A stretch of DNA of 64,000 nt from Klebsormidium nitens (taxonomy: Eukaryota > Streptophyta > Klebsormidiophyceae > Klebsormidiales > Klebsormidiaceae): positions 248,101 to 312,100 of the forward strand of contig DF236951.1 of the NCBI GenBank assembly GCA_000708835.1, written 5' to 3'. The notes below the pieces were generated by a model, which was given only the letters and a program-made list of their open reading frames with translations, had not been told where the DNA came from and ran no database searches. Of this stretch, positions 28,033-39,090 are shown in pieces (position 1 is the stretch's first letter; each line of letters opens with the position of its first letter). Position numbers and translations under genes: made by a program.

Positions 28033-31000
28033 TCACTCGTCTAATTTCAAGTGGCAAAAAGTAACACCTGGGAGCGCTTCCCCCACAAGCATGCCACATC
28101 CAATTGCAATCAAAGTAGCCTTCCTGCGCCTCGTCTCTGGACCTACCTGCCGCGCCGCCGCACCTGTCCTAAGCTTTTCTAGCGCTTGTCTAATAGCTAC
28201 ACAAATCAAGTTTAGTATCTTGAGCTGCCGTGCCACAGAGGAATCTTCCCTACACATTCACCGTGATGATCTTTGCGTGTTTCTGGAGGGTGACTTTCAA
28301 AAGGCTCATCCATGTGGCGCAAGTAAGCGGATAGCACTGAGAGAGACAGTCCTCAGAGCTGCGAAAGTTCTCGGATGCCCTCTAATACCTGCAGTACGGG
28401 ACCCGAAGCGAGGATTAGGCCAACTATACACCACACCAGAGTGAACACTCGTCTTCAACAGCAATTGAAAGCAAATGCCAAAGAGTCGTCAGCACAAAAC
28501 GTCGGATGAAAGGCCTAATTTTAAGGGAATTTGCACCTTGTGGGCCCCTCGAGCCACCATCATTGCTTCGAGTCAAATTGAGGTTTGTCAAAAAAGTTCA
28601 GCGACAAAATGTACATGTCATACCTAGTGAGAGCAACAGAAATGAACAGCGCCGCCGAAGTGGCTACCTTCGAACACTCGTCCAAGCATAGAACACAAAA
28701 GGCGAGTGCAGAAGGAACAGCTTAAGGGACTATCAAAGAAGCTGAGCAAATCTTTGAGCGAATAGTATCGAAGAAATTTTTGGGAAAGAAGGAGCACACT
28801 TTCTCACCAGGTTAATGTTCGACTTGATGCCTGCAATGCGCCGGTTGTCATCGTCCAGTTTCCTGCACGTTGTATAATCGCTACTGTTCGGGACCTCAAA
28901 TTCCTTCTCTTCCCCGCTTTCAGCAGCGACTTCCGTTTCCACTCTTGACCAGATGTTCCATTTACTAGGAGCAAGAACGCCGACTTGGCGTCAATTGCTA
29001 AGATGCATCGTTCTGGTCTGACTTTAGTCGCCAAAGCATCGGAAAGACATTTGTAAACGCTCGTTCGATTACTCTGCCTCGCTTTCCATCAGAGAGGAAC
29101 GAGCAACATCCAAAACTGCCAGCAAACAATAACCTTCATTCCTCAGAATATTTCCCGTGCTTCAACAATCGGATCGGACATGAGACAGTCGAGAAAACTA
29201 TGTCGGTGCAGGCAACCGACGATGCACTCGAAGGCTGATACCTTCTAAAAGACAAAGCTTTGCTGAATCACCTGTTAAGTTCGATCTCCTTCTTTTGACA
29301 AAACGCAATCGCTTCATCCCACGTCAGCTCCGCGTGGAAACCAAGGCCAATGTCCACGAAAATTCGGGTGGCATCAGGCCTGCAATGACGAACTAAACAG
29401 GTTAAGGTGCGTTGTCCTGTAGGAAGCCCTACAAAATCCATCCCAGCCCGCCCGCATTCGTATTTTTATATCCAGTGTCAGCCAAAAGCATTCTGAAGGG
29501 CAGCAATGAGATCACAATTTGTGCTCGTTGTCCGTAGAGCGCTTCCATTGACTCCCAAAAAGCGGCCAATCTACAAGACTACTCGTTACAATGGAAAATA
29601 AAGCCAGTGACAGGACGTTAGAGGACCCCTTTGAATTACTAGAGCTTGAGTCTGCTTAGCCAGCAACTAAATCATGCCGCTTCAGACGAGAAGTCAAAGC
29701 CTAGGAACTTCGCCTGCAGAAGGGATGGGCATCTCGTACTCTAACCTATGTTGCTTTGAGAAGACCTGGTGTTTCGAAGTGACCCAGAAAAGGGGCAGGA
29801 TCCGATAGCAAGACAGATGAGATTGGTTTCCTAAAGACGCCGCAGGTTGGGGTCAAAGGAGCAAGGACATACGACTGACTGAGAACAGCAGACGAAAAGG
29901 ACAAAGTACAGGCACCACGGCACTTGAAACCTGGAGTCGTGACAGAGAAGGTGGTCCTCACACTCTGGCTTGGGCAAGGATGTCAGAACCAAGGTTCACC
30001 ATGGTGTGGAGTTGGTGGGTGTCAGTTTGGAGGAGCCTGACACTGTCAGCAAGGCTCGTGCTGTGTGCGAGGCACTGTCAAGGAGTGGAGTCAAAGGGGC
30101 AGGCTGCTGGGCAGCGAAATGCAGATCATCACAGGACCACTGGAGCCATTGGACCAGGAGGAGCTCATACTGTGGCTCAAAAGAGAACTTCACAAGTTGT
30201 TTTCATGGACATTTGTTATGCTGCATCGATCACCTGAGAGGTTTGATCAACTCATCAAAAGGGGCCAGCATCGTTGCTTTCCATGGGATACTAGTCCTGT
30301 ATCTGTTGAAGCAGCTTCTCTCTGCAGGCAAAAAGTTACGGTGTGAGGAGGCAGGCAGCTTTTTAAGGAACTTCGCTCCTTGTGAATTACTTGCTGGTGA
30401 TGACCAATTCCTACCACCAATCTAGCCAATCATGCATCATCCTAGGGAGAAGTATTGGAGCCAAGCATTGAAGTTGAAGAGCGAAACCAGCCCTGGGGTA
30501 TGTCATGTTCCCCACTGCTTTTGAAAGCTGAGTCTTTCCAATGATGAGACCAATCTGCAGATTGAGCAGGGTAGGCAACAGCTCCGCAATGAATGAGCTC
30601 TGGTGATTTGGAACACCTGCCCCTGAACCCCCTTTTAAGCCGTCTTTCAGGTGGTCAGACATTCCACTCAGTGCAAGTCCCTGAAAAGTGTGCCCGACAG
30701 AAAAGTTCCCCGTTGCCTGACCCCTTGCTTTCCGTAGAACAGGCTCTGATCTGCGCCGATCGACATAAGCCTTGTTCGCATTTCCTAAAGCAACTGCCTA
30801 AGTTTTCTTGCGCTCTTTTTTTGTGCTAGCTTCCAGACACTGCCTCCTTCAGCGTGAACATAGCTTCCGTGAGTTTTCTTGAACGCCCTTAGTGGTGGTA
30901 CAAGTGCAGTGGGCTTCATGAAAATGAAGTGAGTCTTCTCAATAACGCTTGTGTCAGAGAATGGAGTCCAACGTTGTAGACATCACCTCTCATTGCTCGC

Positions 31001-31081
31001 TTTTTCTAAGTCCACCACGAGGCGCTGCTCAACAAACGCCTCATACTCGGCAACCTTCTTTCGCCGCTCCTGCAAATCCAT
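28033..31081 (-). CDS. UXT: UXT / prefoldin-alpha-like protein, incomplete exon set
   Basis: Three exons are confident: 31081-30987 (ATG, 31 codons), 29379-29272 and 28862-28808. They encode KVAEYEAFVEQRLVVDLEKA, then DATRIFVDIGLGFHAELTWD, then KLDDDNRRIAGIKSNINL, colinear with UXT, a prefoldin-like subunit of the R2TP/URI co-chaperone complex (N-helix, beta-hairpin, C-helix). The C-terminal exon is probably within about 28033-28255 (IRQALEKLRTG) but its acceptor is unclear, and the tail up to the TGA at 28033 is longer than in plants. The segment that should end in a conserved Val-Asn-Leu-Gly / Tyr-Met region, about 45 residues, was not found in the 1.6-kb intron 29380-30986. Exons 1 and 3 are phase-compatible without it. 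Identity likely; structure incomplete. Confidence 0.6.
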
Positions 31082-31684
31082 GTCCCCTCAACATCTAAAC
31101 ATTGCACACTCCAGCATCAGAGCGCAGAGACTCAGATGGTGGCAAAATGCGTTGCAAATCAATGACAATGTGGAGCAGTTCTACATTGTCATTAGATCTC
31201 GCGAGCCTCCAATAGACATGTCGCCCCACTCAGAGCCCCCTGAAAGTCCTGTGAGGGGGCATTTTCCGAGCGCGACAAACTTCTTTTGCTGGTTAATTTG
31301 CCCCCCACGTTACTGGAGGGGGGTAGGATGGTCCCGAATCGAGGCATGTGTTTTCAAAGGTCACAAACCTTTCAAGAAGTGCTGCGAAGAAATGACATTG
31401 AATTTGAGGCGCCAGCGGCAGTGGCAGGAGCTGAAGAACATGCAGGTGGTACAAGTGGACAGGCCAGGAAGCATGTGTGCTTAAAGTGTTTCCTGCCGGA
31501 AGGCAGAGTTCTGTAAAGGCTCTAGTTTGGAGAAGGGGGGCGCGTTCTTCGCTTCAGTGGGGCCGCTTGCATCAGGTCGACTGTTTCAAAGAGCAGCGGC
31601 GTTCCTGCATTCTCCGCCACCTGCTAGCCCCCCATAAAACTAGTTGATTACAAATTCTTTTATGGTTTTTGCTAGCTAGTGAGG
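31082..31684. promoter_or_regulatory. Divergent promoter gap between UXT and the CwfJ gene
   Basis: About 0.6 kb between opposite start codons. Open frames here overlap in several phases, have no domain and are treated as chance. No core promoter element identified with confidence. Confidence 0.35.
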
Positions 31685-34600
31685 ATGGAAGGCGCCCCAG
31701 TAAGCCCGCCTGCGGCGCCCCGGGTCCTGTTGTCTGGGAGCCCTTTGGGCCGCCTCACCACCCTTTTCAAGCGGGTGGCAGCGGTAAGTCAGAAGATGTG
31801 CGCACATTGCTCGCTTGCCTTCGTTTGTTGAAGCTCGATTCATTCTCTGTGCTGCGGAGGCACCACCATCTGGAAAAGCTGCACATGAATCATTCTTATA
31901 AATCCTTCGATTCTGCTGCCTCGCTCATTGTCCCGCTCTTAAGACGGGCCTAGCACCACCTTTTTGCAGGTGAACAAGTCGAACGGTCCGTTTGACTTGC
32001 TGCTCTGTGTCGGCCAGTTCTTTCCCAGCCAGGGCGGTGACGCCAGCGCTGAGGTGGCAGAATATCTAGGGGGGCGAAAAGTTGTTCCACTGCCTACATA
32101 CTTCATTGGAGATTATGGGTTTGGTTCTGAAATAGTTCAGGCGAAGATGGCGGAGAGCAGCGGAAGCGGCCCAGTCGAGATATGCCCCAACTTGTACTTC
32201 TTGGGCAGGGCTGGCATCGCCGAACTTTCCGGTGAGTAAATGGGTTAGCGCGCTTGTGAAGAGGTGGTCACATGAGCATCAGGGCTTTTCGCTGGGGTAC
32301 CTATCAGTTGCCTGCCTTAATCCTGTTTCATCAAGCCTTTCCTTTGTATCAACTTGTGGTCACAAGGTGTGATTCATTAGATAGATAGCATTAGATAATA
32401 GATTGATATTGTTCCAATGCTGCACCTCTGAATCAGAGCGTTTCAGAGCTTGGGGCGGCAAGACTGGACCTGAAAGGGCGACCATCTGCTGGTGTTCCTC
32501 ATCTCTCAACGCCTAGGAATTTTGGTCGTTGACACGCGCCGTACCCAATCACGAAGCGAAATGCTTCTCAAATCTGATAGTGCACCGATCGGCATCGTTT
32601 TCCATCTCTGTGTTAAAAGATCAAGCGCAGGTGGTTCTCCCATTGATCAAGACCAGCTCGTGTGCGCTCAACCTTTCACCTTCTCAAGCGCGCACTTCCC
32701 GGCCGCGCCTCTCAATATGATCCGTCCCTTTGCGCCTCCCACAACATCTGCAGGTCTCCGAGTAGCCTTTCTCGCTGGAGAGTACGACCCTTTCTCGTAT
32801 CGCGCCGGCGCCGGCTCCGACGCGTCCGTACCCTCCAGTCAGCGGCACCAGGACTTTGAAGCACTTGCAGCGCTGGCGAATGACAATGAACGTCCAGTGG
32901 ACTTTCTGCTGACCAATGAATGGCCCCGGGGGATTCTCGAGGGGGTCGATAAGGCGGAGGCACCGGCGGGGTTGGATCCGGTCGCGGTCGGGAGCCCCGT
33001 TGCGGCGGAACTGGCAAAGGACTTGAAACCGCGGTAAGTGGTTTCCTTGTTTGAATTGTTCTGTTGCCCTCACAATCTGGTTCTTCAGGATTGCGGACCT
33101 GGAATGTCGCATGGATTGTCTGGCTTGAAAGATCTTCTGTCAGGCTTTTACAACTTCTGGGCCGTCCAGATAGGGCCTGAAGCTTACCGGAAAGGAGTCT
33201 GCAATAAGTCTGGAGGCTCGTCGTCAATCCGACTTGTGCGCTTCTTTGCTTGTCTTGTTTAAGAAATATTTGGATGAAGCGGCTTGAGGTTGGCTTATGC
33301 TCAATCGGTTTCGACCGGGAAGAGAGGGCTAGTCATATTCGATGGTTGGTCGTTGGGCTTTATTGTGATTCCTCAATCATGTCAATTGACAAGCTCTTGA
33401 TGGTATGAAACAGCTGCAACTTCAGAGGAGCACACGTCAGCAGGCGTCTTGGGAACGGGTCTCCTTGGGAACGGGTCTCTGTCTGTTCGCTCTGCTTGTA
33501 GAGAATGCAATCCAGTACTATCGCTGCATTCTGACGTCAGCTTTTCACCCATTCATGATGACCCTCTATCGGATGCGGATACACTCGGAGTTTTGAAACA
33601 GTCTTTGTTAGGATGTCAAGTTCGTGCAGAAATCGACCGGAAAAAAGATTCTTCAGATTAGGCTCCAGAAGCCGCTTTTGTGATTCAACTGCTTTTTCCC
33701 TCCGACTGACGCACACACCGTGTCCTCTGTAGGTATCATATTGCCGGCACTGAGGATGTGTTCTTCGCTCGAGCGCCGTACCGAAACCGGGGCCCTTCGC
33801 AACACGTGTCTCGCTTCATCGGGCTCGCACGAGTTGGAAACGACAAGAAACAGGCAAGCCCGTGTCACGGCATTCCATTTATGGTCTGCAAACGAAGACG
33901 GCAGGCATTCCTTGGTTTCCAGATCTGGCCTGCTTCACTTATCGGAAACTCAGCCGTGTGGAAGGGGCACGGTTGACATGTGCTTGCCAATTCCTGCCAA
34001 TAACCTCCGACGTCATGGTCGAATCTGGTCCTTCTTTGACCATTGGGAATCTCATCTTGCCAAGTCTGTTTTTACAAGAGCCTCGTTACCAGACTGTGCC
34101 GCTTTGTTCAAGGATCTCGGGACCCTGATCCGACGTTGCTTTCGAAAAGCGATTTCCCTCCTCTGCGACTTCTGTTGCGCATGCCTCCAGTTCATAAGGC
34201 CACGTAGCCCTCCAACGTTCAAAACCCATCTGATCCGCCTACTCTCGAAACGAGCATCTTATTTTTTGACGACTCCCGCTTCTTCCTCCATCATCGCGCA
34301 GAAATACCTGCACGCCCTCAACCCCACCCCCTCGTCGCAACTCTCCCCCGCGGATCTAGCGGCCGCCCCCCCGAACACGACGCCGTCTCCTTACGAGCCC
34401 CAACCCTCCACGAGCCAACCCGCCGCCCAGAACTCTAAACCCCCGGTTCCGGGGTCTGTGTTAAGCACGGGAGAACCCGAGGGGGGGCAGTATTGGCGGT
34501 GGCAAGAGCAGCCCAATAAGCGGCAGCGCACCGACGGGGGGGACAAGGTCTGCTTTGATTTTCAAAAGGGGCGCTGCGAGAGGGGGGACAAGTGCAGGCA

Positions 34601-37600
34601 AGTGGGCTTGGTTATTTTCCAATCCAGTGTTCATTTCTGCCAAGAAGAATACGGGTCGCTGTGCACGACGTACTCAAATCTTGTGAATCATCCGAGGAGG
34701 GAGAAGTGTAGGCTGATGGTTTCTGGTAATAGGATGTTTTAGCATCTACGACCGCTTGTTTGCTGTGCCTGACGGGGCCGCCCAACAGAAAACCAGTAGT
34801 CTCATCCAAGGATGCTACCGAATTGTTGTCGCTTTCCTCCCGTGGTCGGCGATTTGGCTTCTGTTCAAGAATCTTCCGTTGCTGCCTGGTGCCTTCCTTT
34901 GCCGTCAAAAAAGTTGGTCAGCTTAGCAGGTTTGAAGACAAGGTCGCCTAGGCCCTGACTGCGGGACAAGAGTCCCGCCTCGCGTCGGAATTGTCGAGAC
35001 CGCTTTACATCGACATCGTCCCCTCAGGAGCTCGTAGGTGACTAATTCGTTGTTGCCACCTAACAGCGGTGAAAATTCGGTCCGCGTTCCTTAGCGGGCT
35101 GATTCTTCGTTGCACAGCCCTCTATCCAAGTAGAATTCAAGCTTTTCCTCGCCTACTTTGCAAGGCCCTAGGTATTGAACACCTTCTTGCCACTGCGAGC
35201 ATCAAGTCCTCATTTCGCCTTTTTGCAAAGCCTTCGGACCAAGCGACCTCTTGCCGCCCTAGCTGCTTAAGGTCTCACTTCAAACCTGTGCCTATTGCTC
35301 AGGTATCGACACGACCTGTCTGGTGCGGGCCCGACAGGCAGGGGTTCTGAAAGCGGGGGTCCAAGCAAGGGCCCGCCCGGCCCTCCCGCCCCGTGTTGGT
35401 TCTGCTTGTCCTCGCCGGACGTGGAGACGCATCTCGTCATCAGCATAGCGGAGCACTCATATGTCGCACTAGCAAAAGTACGTCTTGGGAGGTTTCTCTG
35501 CGACCAGTTTTCCAGAGTGCTCGAATTGTTCCTTGCGTTTCCGGGATCAGTATCTGCTGATGCGAAGCCGATCTACGTGAAAGATCTGGCGAGGCACGTT
35601 ACCCAGGCTTCATAGCCCTTTCTCATGGATGGATTTGGTTGCTTGTCCCAACGTCTTTCTTCTCTGATCCACAGAGCTCTTACAAAGATTGCAGGCCGGA
35701 CTACGGCAGCAATCATGCTCTCTTCGTTTCCTTGCGGTCCTTATTTCTACAAAATTCGAGCAAAAAGAAAAAAGCACCGGACAAAAGCCAGAGAATGCAG
35801 CGGCAGATTCTGCACCAAAAGCTGCTCCTCAGAACTCCACCTTGCATCCAAAGGCTCCCTTCTACGCTCTGACGACTCGCTACTCCGGCCTCTAACAGGG
35901 CCCCCTCATACCCGGCCACGTGCTCGTCCTCCCCATCGAGCACCACCCGTCGCTGGCGGCGCTTCCGCCGGACGTCTACGCCGAGATGATGCGCTACAAG
36001 GACGCGCTGCAAAAGTGCTTCGCCGCGCAGAACCGGGCGTCCATCTGCTTCGAGCGCTACCTCCAGCTGCGCGCGGGCACGCATGCGCACCTGCAGGTAC
36101 GGCCGGAGTGCGTCTGTATTGCGCCTGGAATTTGTCGGTGTTTCCCACCTTTCGATTCCCACCTTTTGGGTGTTTTTTTCTTCTCTTGCGACGGCTCCCT
36201 CGAAACGGATGCTAGCACGGGATTCGCAGTTACACATAGGGTTTGACAGAAGGTTTACCTCTGGGATAAAGTAGCGTATGTAGCTGATACAGGGAGCCCT
36301 GTCTTTTGTCTCTGGAAAAGTTCGACGCTGTGAGTTTTTCCCAAAGGACCGCAGATTGATGTCGCCTGGTTTCAAACCTTGCTTGGAGTCCATGACACCA
36401 CCGACGAGCTTCCGCTCATGAAATCACAACTTCTCTAGTCTCCGCCGAAACTTTTACACGAGAATCCGGCGGCCAGTTTGTTGACAAGCATACGAACATG
36501 ATTATGCTGGCACGACTCGTTGCAACCTTCGGAGCACTTGTAGACCATAGACCTGTCACGAATGTCCCGCAGATTTTGCAGATCAAGGGGTCTCGCCCGT
36601 TAATCAGCGTTTCTTGAGAGGCCCTGCTGGCGCTTCGACAGGTTTCCTGACGGCCTGCGAACCAGCACGAGTTTGCCCCGCCTGGATTCTTCGACAACCA
36701 ATTGAGTTCACTCCGTCTGTCTTTTCTGAAAAGAAACGTGGGAGATGCTTTCTGCCCGTACCCTGACGGTCTCTCTTTCCCCGCGCAGGTGTGCCCCATC
36801 TCTCGAAGCGCCGCGGACAAGGCCCGCTTGCACTACGAGTCCGCTGCCGAGAAGAACGGGTTCCGGCTGGTTCCGGTTCCGGCCGAGGAGGGCGCGAACG
36901 GGGCGGAACAGCTGCGGAACGCTGTGGGCGGGCCGGGCAACTACTTCATGGTGGAGCTGCCGGACGAGACTCGGCTCCTGCACGCCATCAAGCCCGGGGA
37001 GAAGCTCCCCATGCAGTTTGGACGTGAGGTACGACGGGCAAAAGTGCCCGGGGAATATCCCCTTTGGAGACACAAGGTTTGAGTTTCTGGTTTAGTGATA
37101 GTAAGCTTACCAGCCTGGAACGGGTGAGGTTATTTCGGCGGTTTAGGTTGGAATAGGTGCGGCGCAGGTGATCTTGTGGGTTAAGTCTTAGTGTTCGTGT
37201 AGGAGCTTTCTATTCCCGGTTTGGAGAGACATACAAAGGCGGGGGCCACAGGCGCCTCTCGTTCAAGGATTCGGCAGGAAGAGCCGGGGCAAATCCAATA
37301 CCTGTTATTCGTCATTCTGGGTGTTCACTGTGTGTGGGATCGTCGTGGGTCGTCGCGGTGTTCTCTTCTGAGCATGTTCTACTGTAATGTCGGCTCACTC
37401 TTGAAGCGAAAGGCTCGCAAGCGTTGCATTGCCAATTCTGGTCTGCGTGGGCTCACCGCGTACTTAGAGTAAACGGTTGTGGGAATGATTGTGTCGGATA
37501 TTCTTTCACAGATGGGAATGTTACGTCACGCTTTGTGTACCCTGATGTTTTATCTGGAAGCTGGTCGGGAGTGGCATCTTAACATGATTGTCCTGTCTCG

Positions 37601-37761
37601 AACGTCCTGTCCTATGCGCTCCTCTGCAGGTTTTGGCTGACTTGCGGGGCACGCCTGAGAGGGCCGATTGGCGCGCATGCAAGCTGACCACCGAAGAGGA
37701 GACCGAGATGGCTGACGCGTTCAAAGAAATGTTCAAACCCTTCGACATCATGGAGACGTGA
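31685..37761 (+). CDS. CWF19L1: CwfJ/CWF19L1-type splicing factor with CCCH zinc finger (plant C3H64-type)
   Basis: Nine exons join in phase: 31685-31783, 31970-32231, 32754-33033, 33733-33853, 34302-34597, 35303-35477, 35899-36096, 36789-37028, 37630-37761, giving 600 residues. It is colinear with plant CCCH protein 64 and animal CWF19L1, proteins tied to late spliceosome and lariat processing. Order: N-terminal metallophosphatase-like domain ([11 protein letters not shown]-type start; [29 protein letters not shown]); linker; CCCH finger Cys338-x7-Cys346-x5-Cys352-x3-His356; CwfJ C-terminal domain 1 from [14 protein letters not shown], with the HIT-like stretch [16 protein letters not shown]-terminal domain 2 with MQFGREVL and DWRACKLT. 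Introns 4 and 5 start with GC, not GT. The His of the zinc finger is encoded across the second of these introns. Confidence 0.93.
33448..33479 (+). repeat. Two-unit 16-bp tandem repeat in CwfJ intron 3
   Basis: CTTGGGAACGGGTCTC is present twice in direct succession within the intron 33034-33732. No function inferred. Confidence 0.7.
33854..34301 (+). other. GC-AG intron (CwfJ intron 4)
   Basis: The donor reads CAG/GCAAGC and the acceptor CGCGCAG. No GT donor nearby preserves the conserved junction: NDKKQ joins to [10 protein letters not shown], matching the colinear stretch of plant homologues. Confidence 0.75.
34598..35302 (+). other. GC-AG intron (CwfJ intron 5), splits the CCCH finger
   Basis: The donor reads CAG/GCAAGT, a strong match to the GC-donor consensus, and the acceptor is GCTCAG. 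Phase-2 splicing gives Cys-Arg-Tyr-Arg-His and completes the CCCH finger. The GT donor 5 nt downstream would be out of phase. Confidence 0.8.
37117..37190 (+). repeat. Dispersed repeat, copy D
   Basis: In the last CwfJ intron. Shares the core GAACGGGTGAGG ... TTTAGGTTGG ... AGGTGCGGCGCAGGTG ... GGGTTAAG with three other copies in this window. Most diverged at its 5' end. Confidence 0.5.
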
Positions 37762-39090
37762 CTTCCGATTGCGGCCCTTCTAGAAATTCGGTCTGAGAGC
37801 TTGGCTAACGTTGACCTCAGCATCGATGCTAATTGGCTAGTCGTGATTGGTTGCGACGCCAGAGCAGAAAAACTACAAACATCTGTGATGGTAGAGCGTT
37901 GACCCGCTATGAAGGGCTCGGAATGGAAGTATCATTCGAGGACATGCGGAATTACGATGCTTCGGCCCAAACACGAACATCGATGCGGGGGCGTGATCCC
38001 TCACCGTCATGATTACATGATTATTTATTGTCTGCGTTCAAGCTTCGCTAATACGTACCGTCCAACCAATTTGATGCACGTGAGGTTTTGCCTATAATGG
38101 ATGCATGATCAGTTGGCCGGGCTTGCATCGACCGGATGCAGCTAGACGTATACGCAGCCTTAGTATATGTGTGAGTCATTGGCATGCAGGAAAGTTTTTG
38201 GTTTGTGTAATCCTTGAGCTTCCGGCCCGGAGCTTGTGGATGAGGCATGGGCCGGCTCTAGCATGATTGATTTGAAATCTAGCGCATGCATCGTTGAAAA
38301 GAATTCATCGTTGCATGCAATTGCTCAGTGAACCTATGACCAGCCTCGTCAAAGTTCGCGCACATAGGTATATAACCTCGGTCAAGACCGTCGGTACGAA
38401 GACTTTCGATCGGGTCATGACCACCACAATGGCCGTATACCCATGTCGGGCCGCCGAGCGTGTATAGTCACGTAACGCATGACAGCTGCCTATACCGCAG
38501 CTTGCGAACGGTGCGCATATAGCTGAAGCTAACAACTTACATGCAGTATTTACATTACAGGCAGGGGTTATATTTTAAATCGGGCCATCAAGACGGTAAT
38601 GATTGCAAGAGTTCCCCGATATACCTTGACAAAAATGCAACGCTTCCTGGAGCATGTACAGCTCTTCGAGCTAAGGAGTTAAACGTCTAGTGGCAAATTT
38701 AGAAACAAAAATATATAGATTGCACTAATCCATGCTTCAGGTCTGAATTAACAATGGCCCGAGTATACCTCGACCGCACTGATCCTCCACTCGCATGAAG
38801 AGCACAGGTGGACTACGCTCTTGCGGGTCCTTCTCAAAAAGGATCACCATCTTCCAGAGCACTTCAACGAACGGCATCCACTCCGGCCAATATGTAAAGA
38901 ACGGGTTTGACATTCTGCGTGATGAGCTAACGCGGTGGACGAGAATCAAGTCCACGAAGCTCCGAAAAATCGTACGGAGCGAAGAGTAGGAACTTTGGTC
39001 ACTTTACTAGCTTGCTAACGCGTGCCTGTATCGAAAGCAAGTATTCTACGATCTAGGGTCAAAATTGGAGGGTGTTGCACTGAGAAGGCG
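37762..39090. other. Convergent 3'-3' gap rich in TGCATG/GCATGC palindromes
   Basis: Between the CwfJ and VTC4 stop codons. Words of the ATGCATG/GCATGC type occur at about 38072, 38099, 38182, 38283, 38311 and 38540. No gene recognised. Confidence 0.5.

Noticed and set aside
27950-28444. Plus-strand 164-codon ORF opposite the UXT 3' end
   Set aside because: No domain, and the opposite strand carries the UXT-like IRQALEKL segment.
29970-30425. Plus-strand ORF of 151 codons inside the UXT intron
   Set aside because: All three plus frames are partly open here and none has a recognisable domain or splice partner; low stop density is a sufficient explanation.
31286-31516. Plus-strand ORF in the UXT/CwfJ gap ending with a HVCLKC-like stretch
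   Set aside because: Overlaps another open frame, has no domain and no link to the CwfJ start at 31685; could be a relic but cannot be supported.
33720-34742. Long 340-codon frame across the CwfJ gene
   Set aside because: It reads through intron 4 and is in the wrong frame over the exon at 33733; only its 3' part coincides with the real exon.
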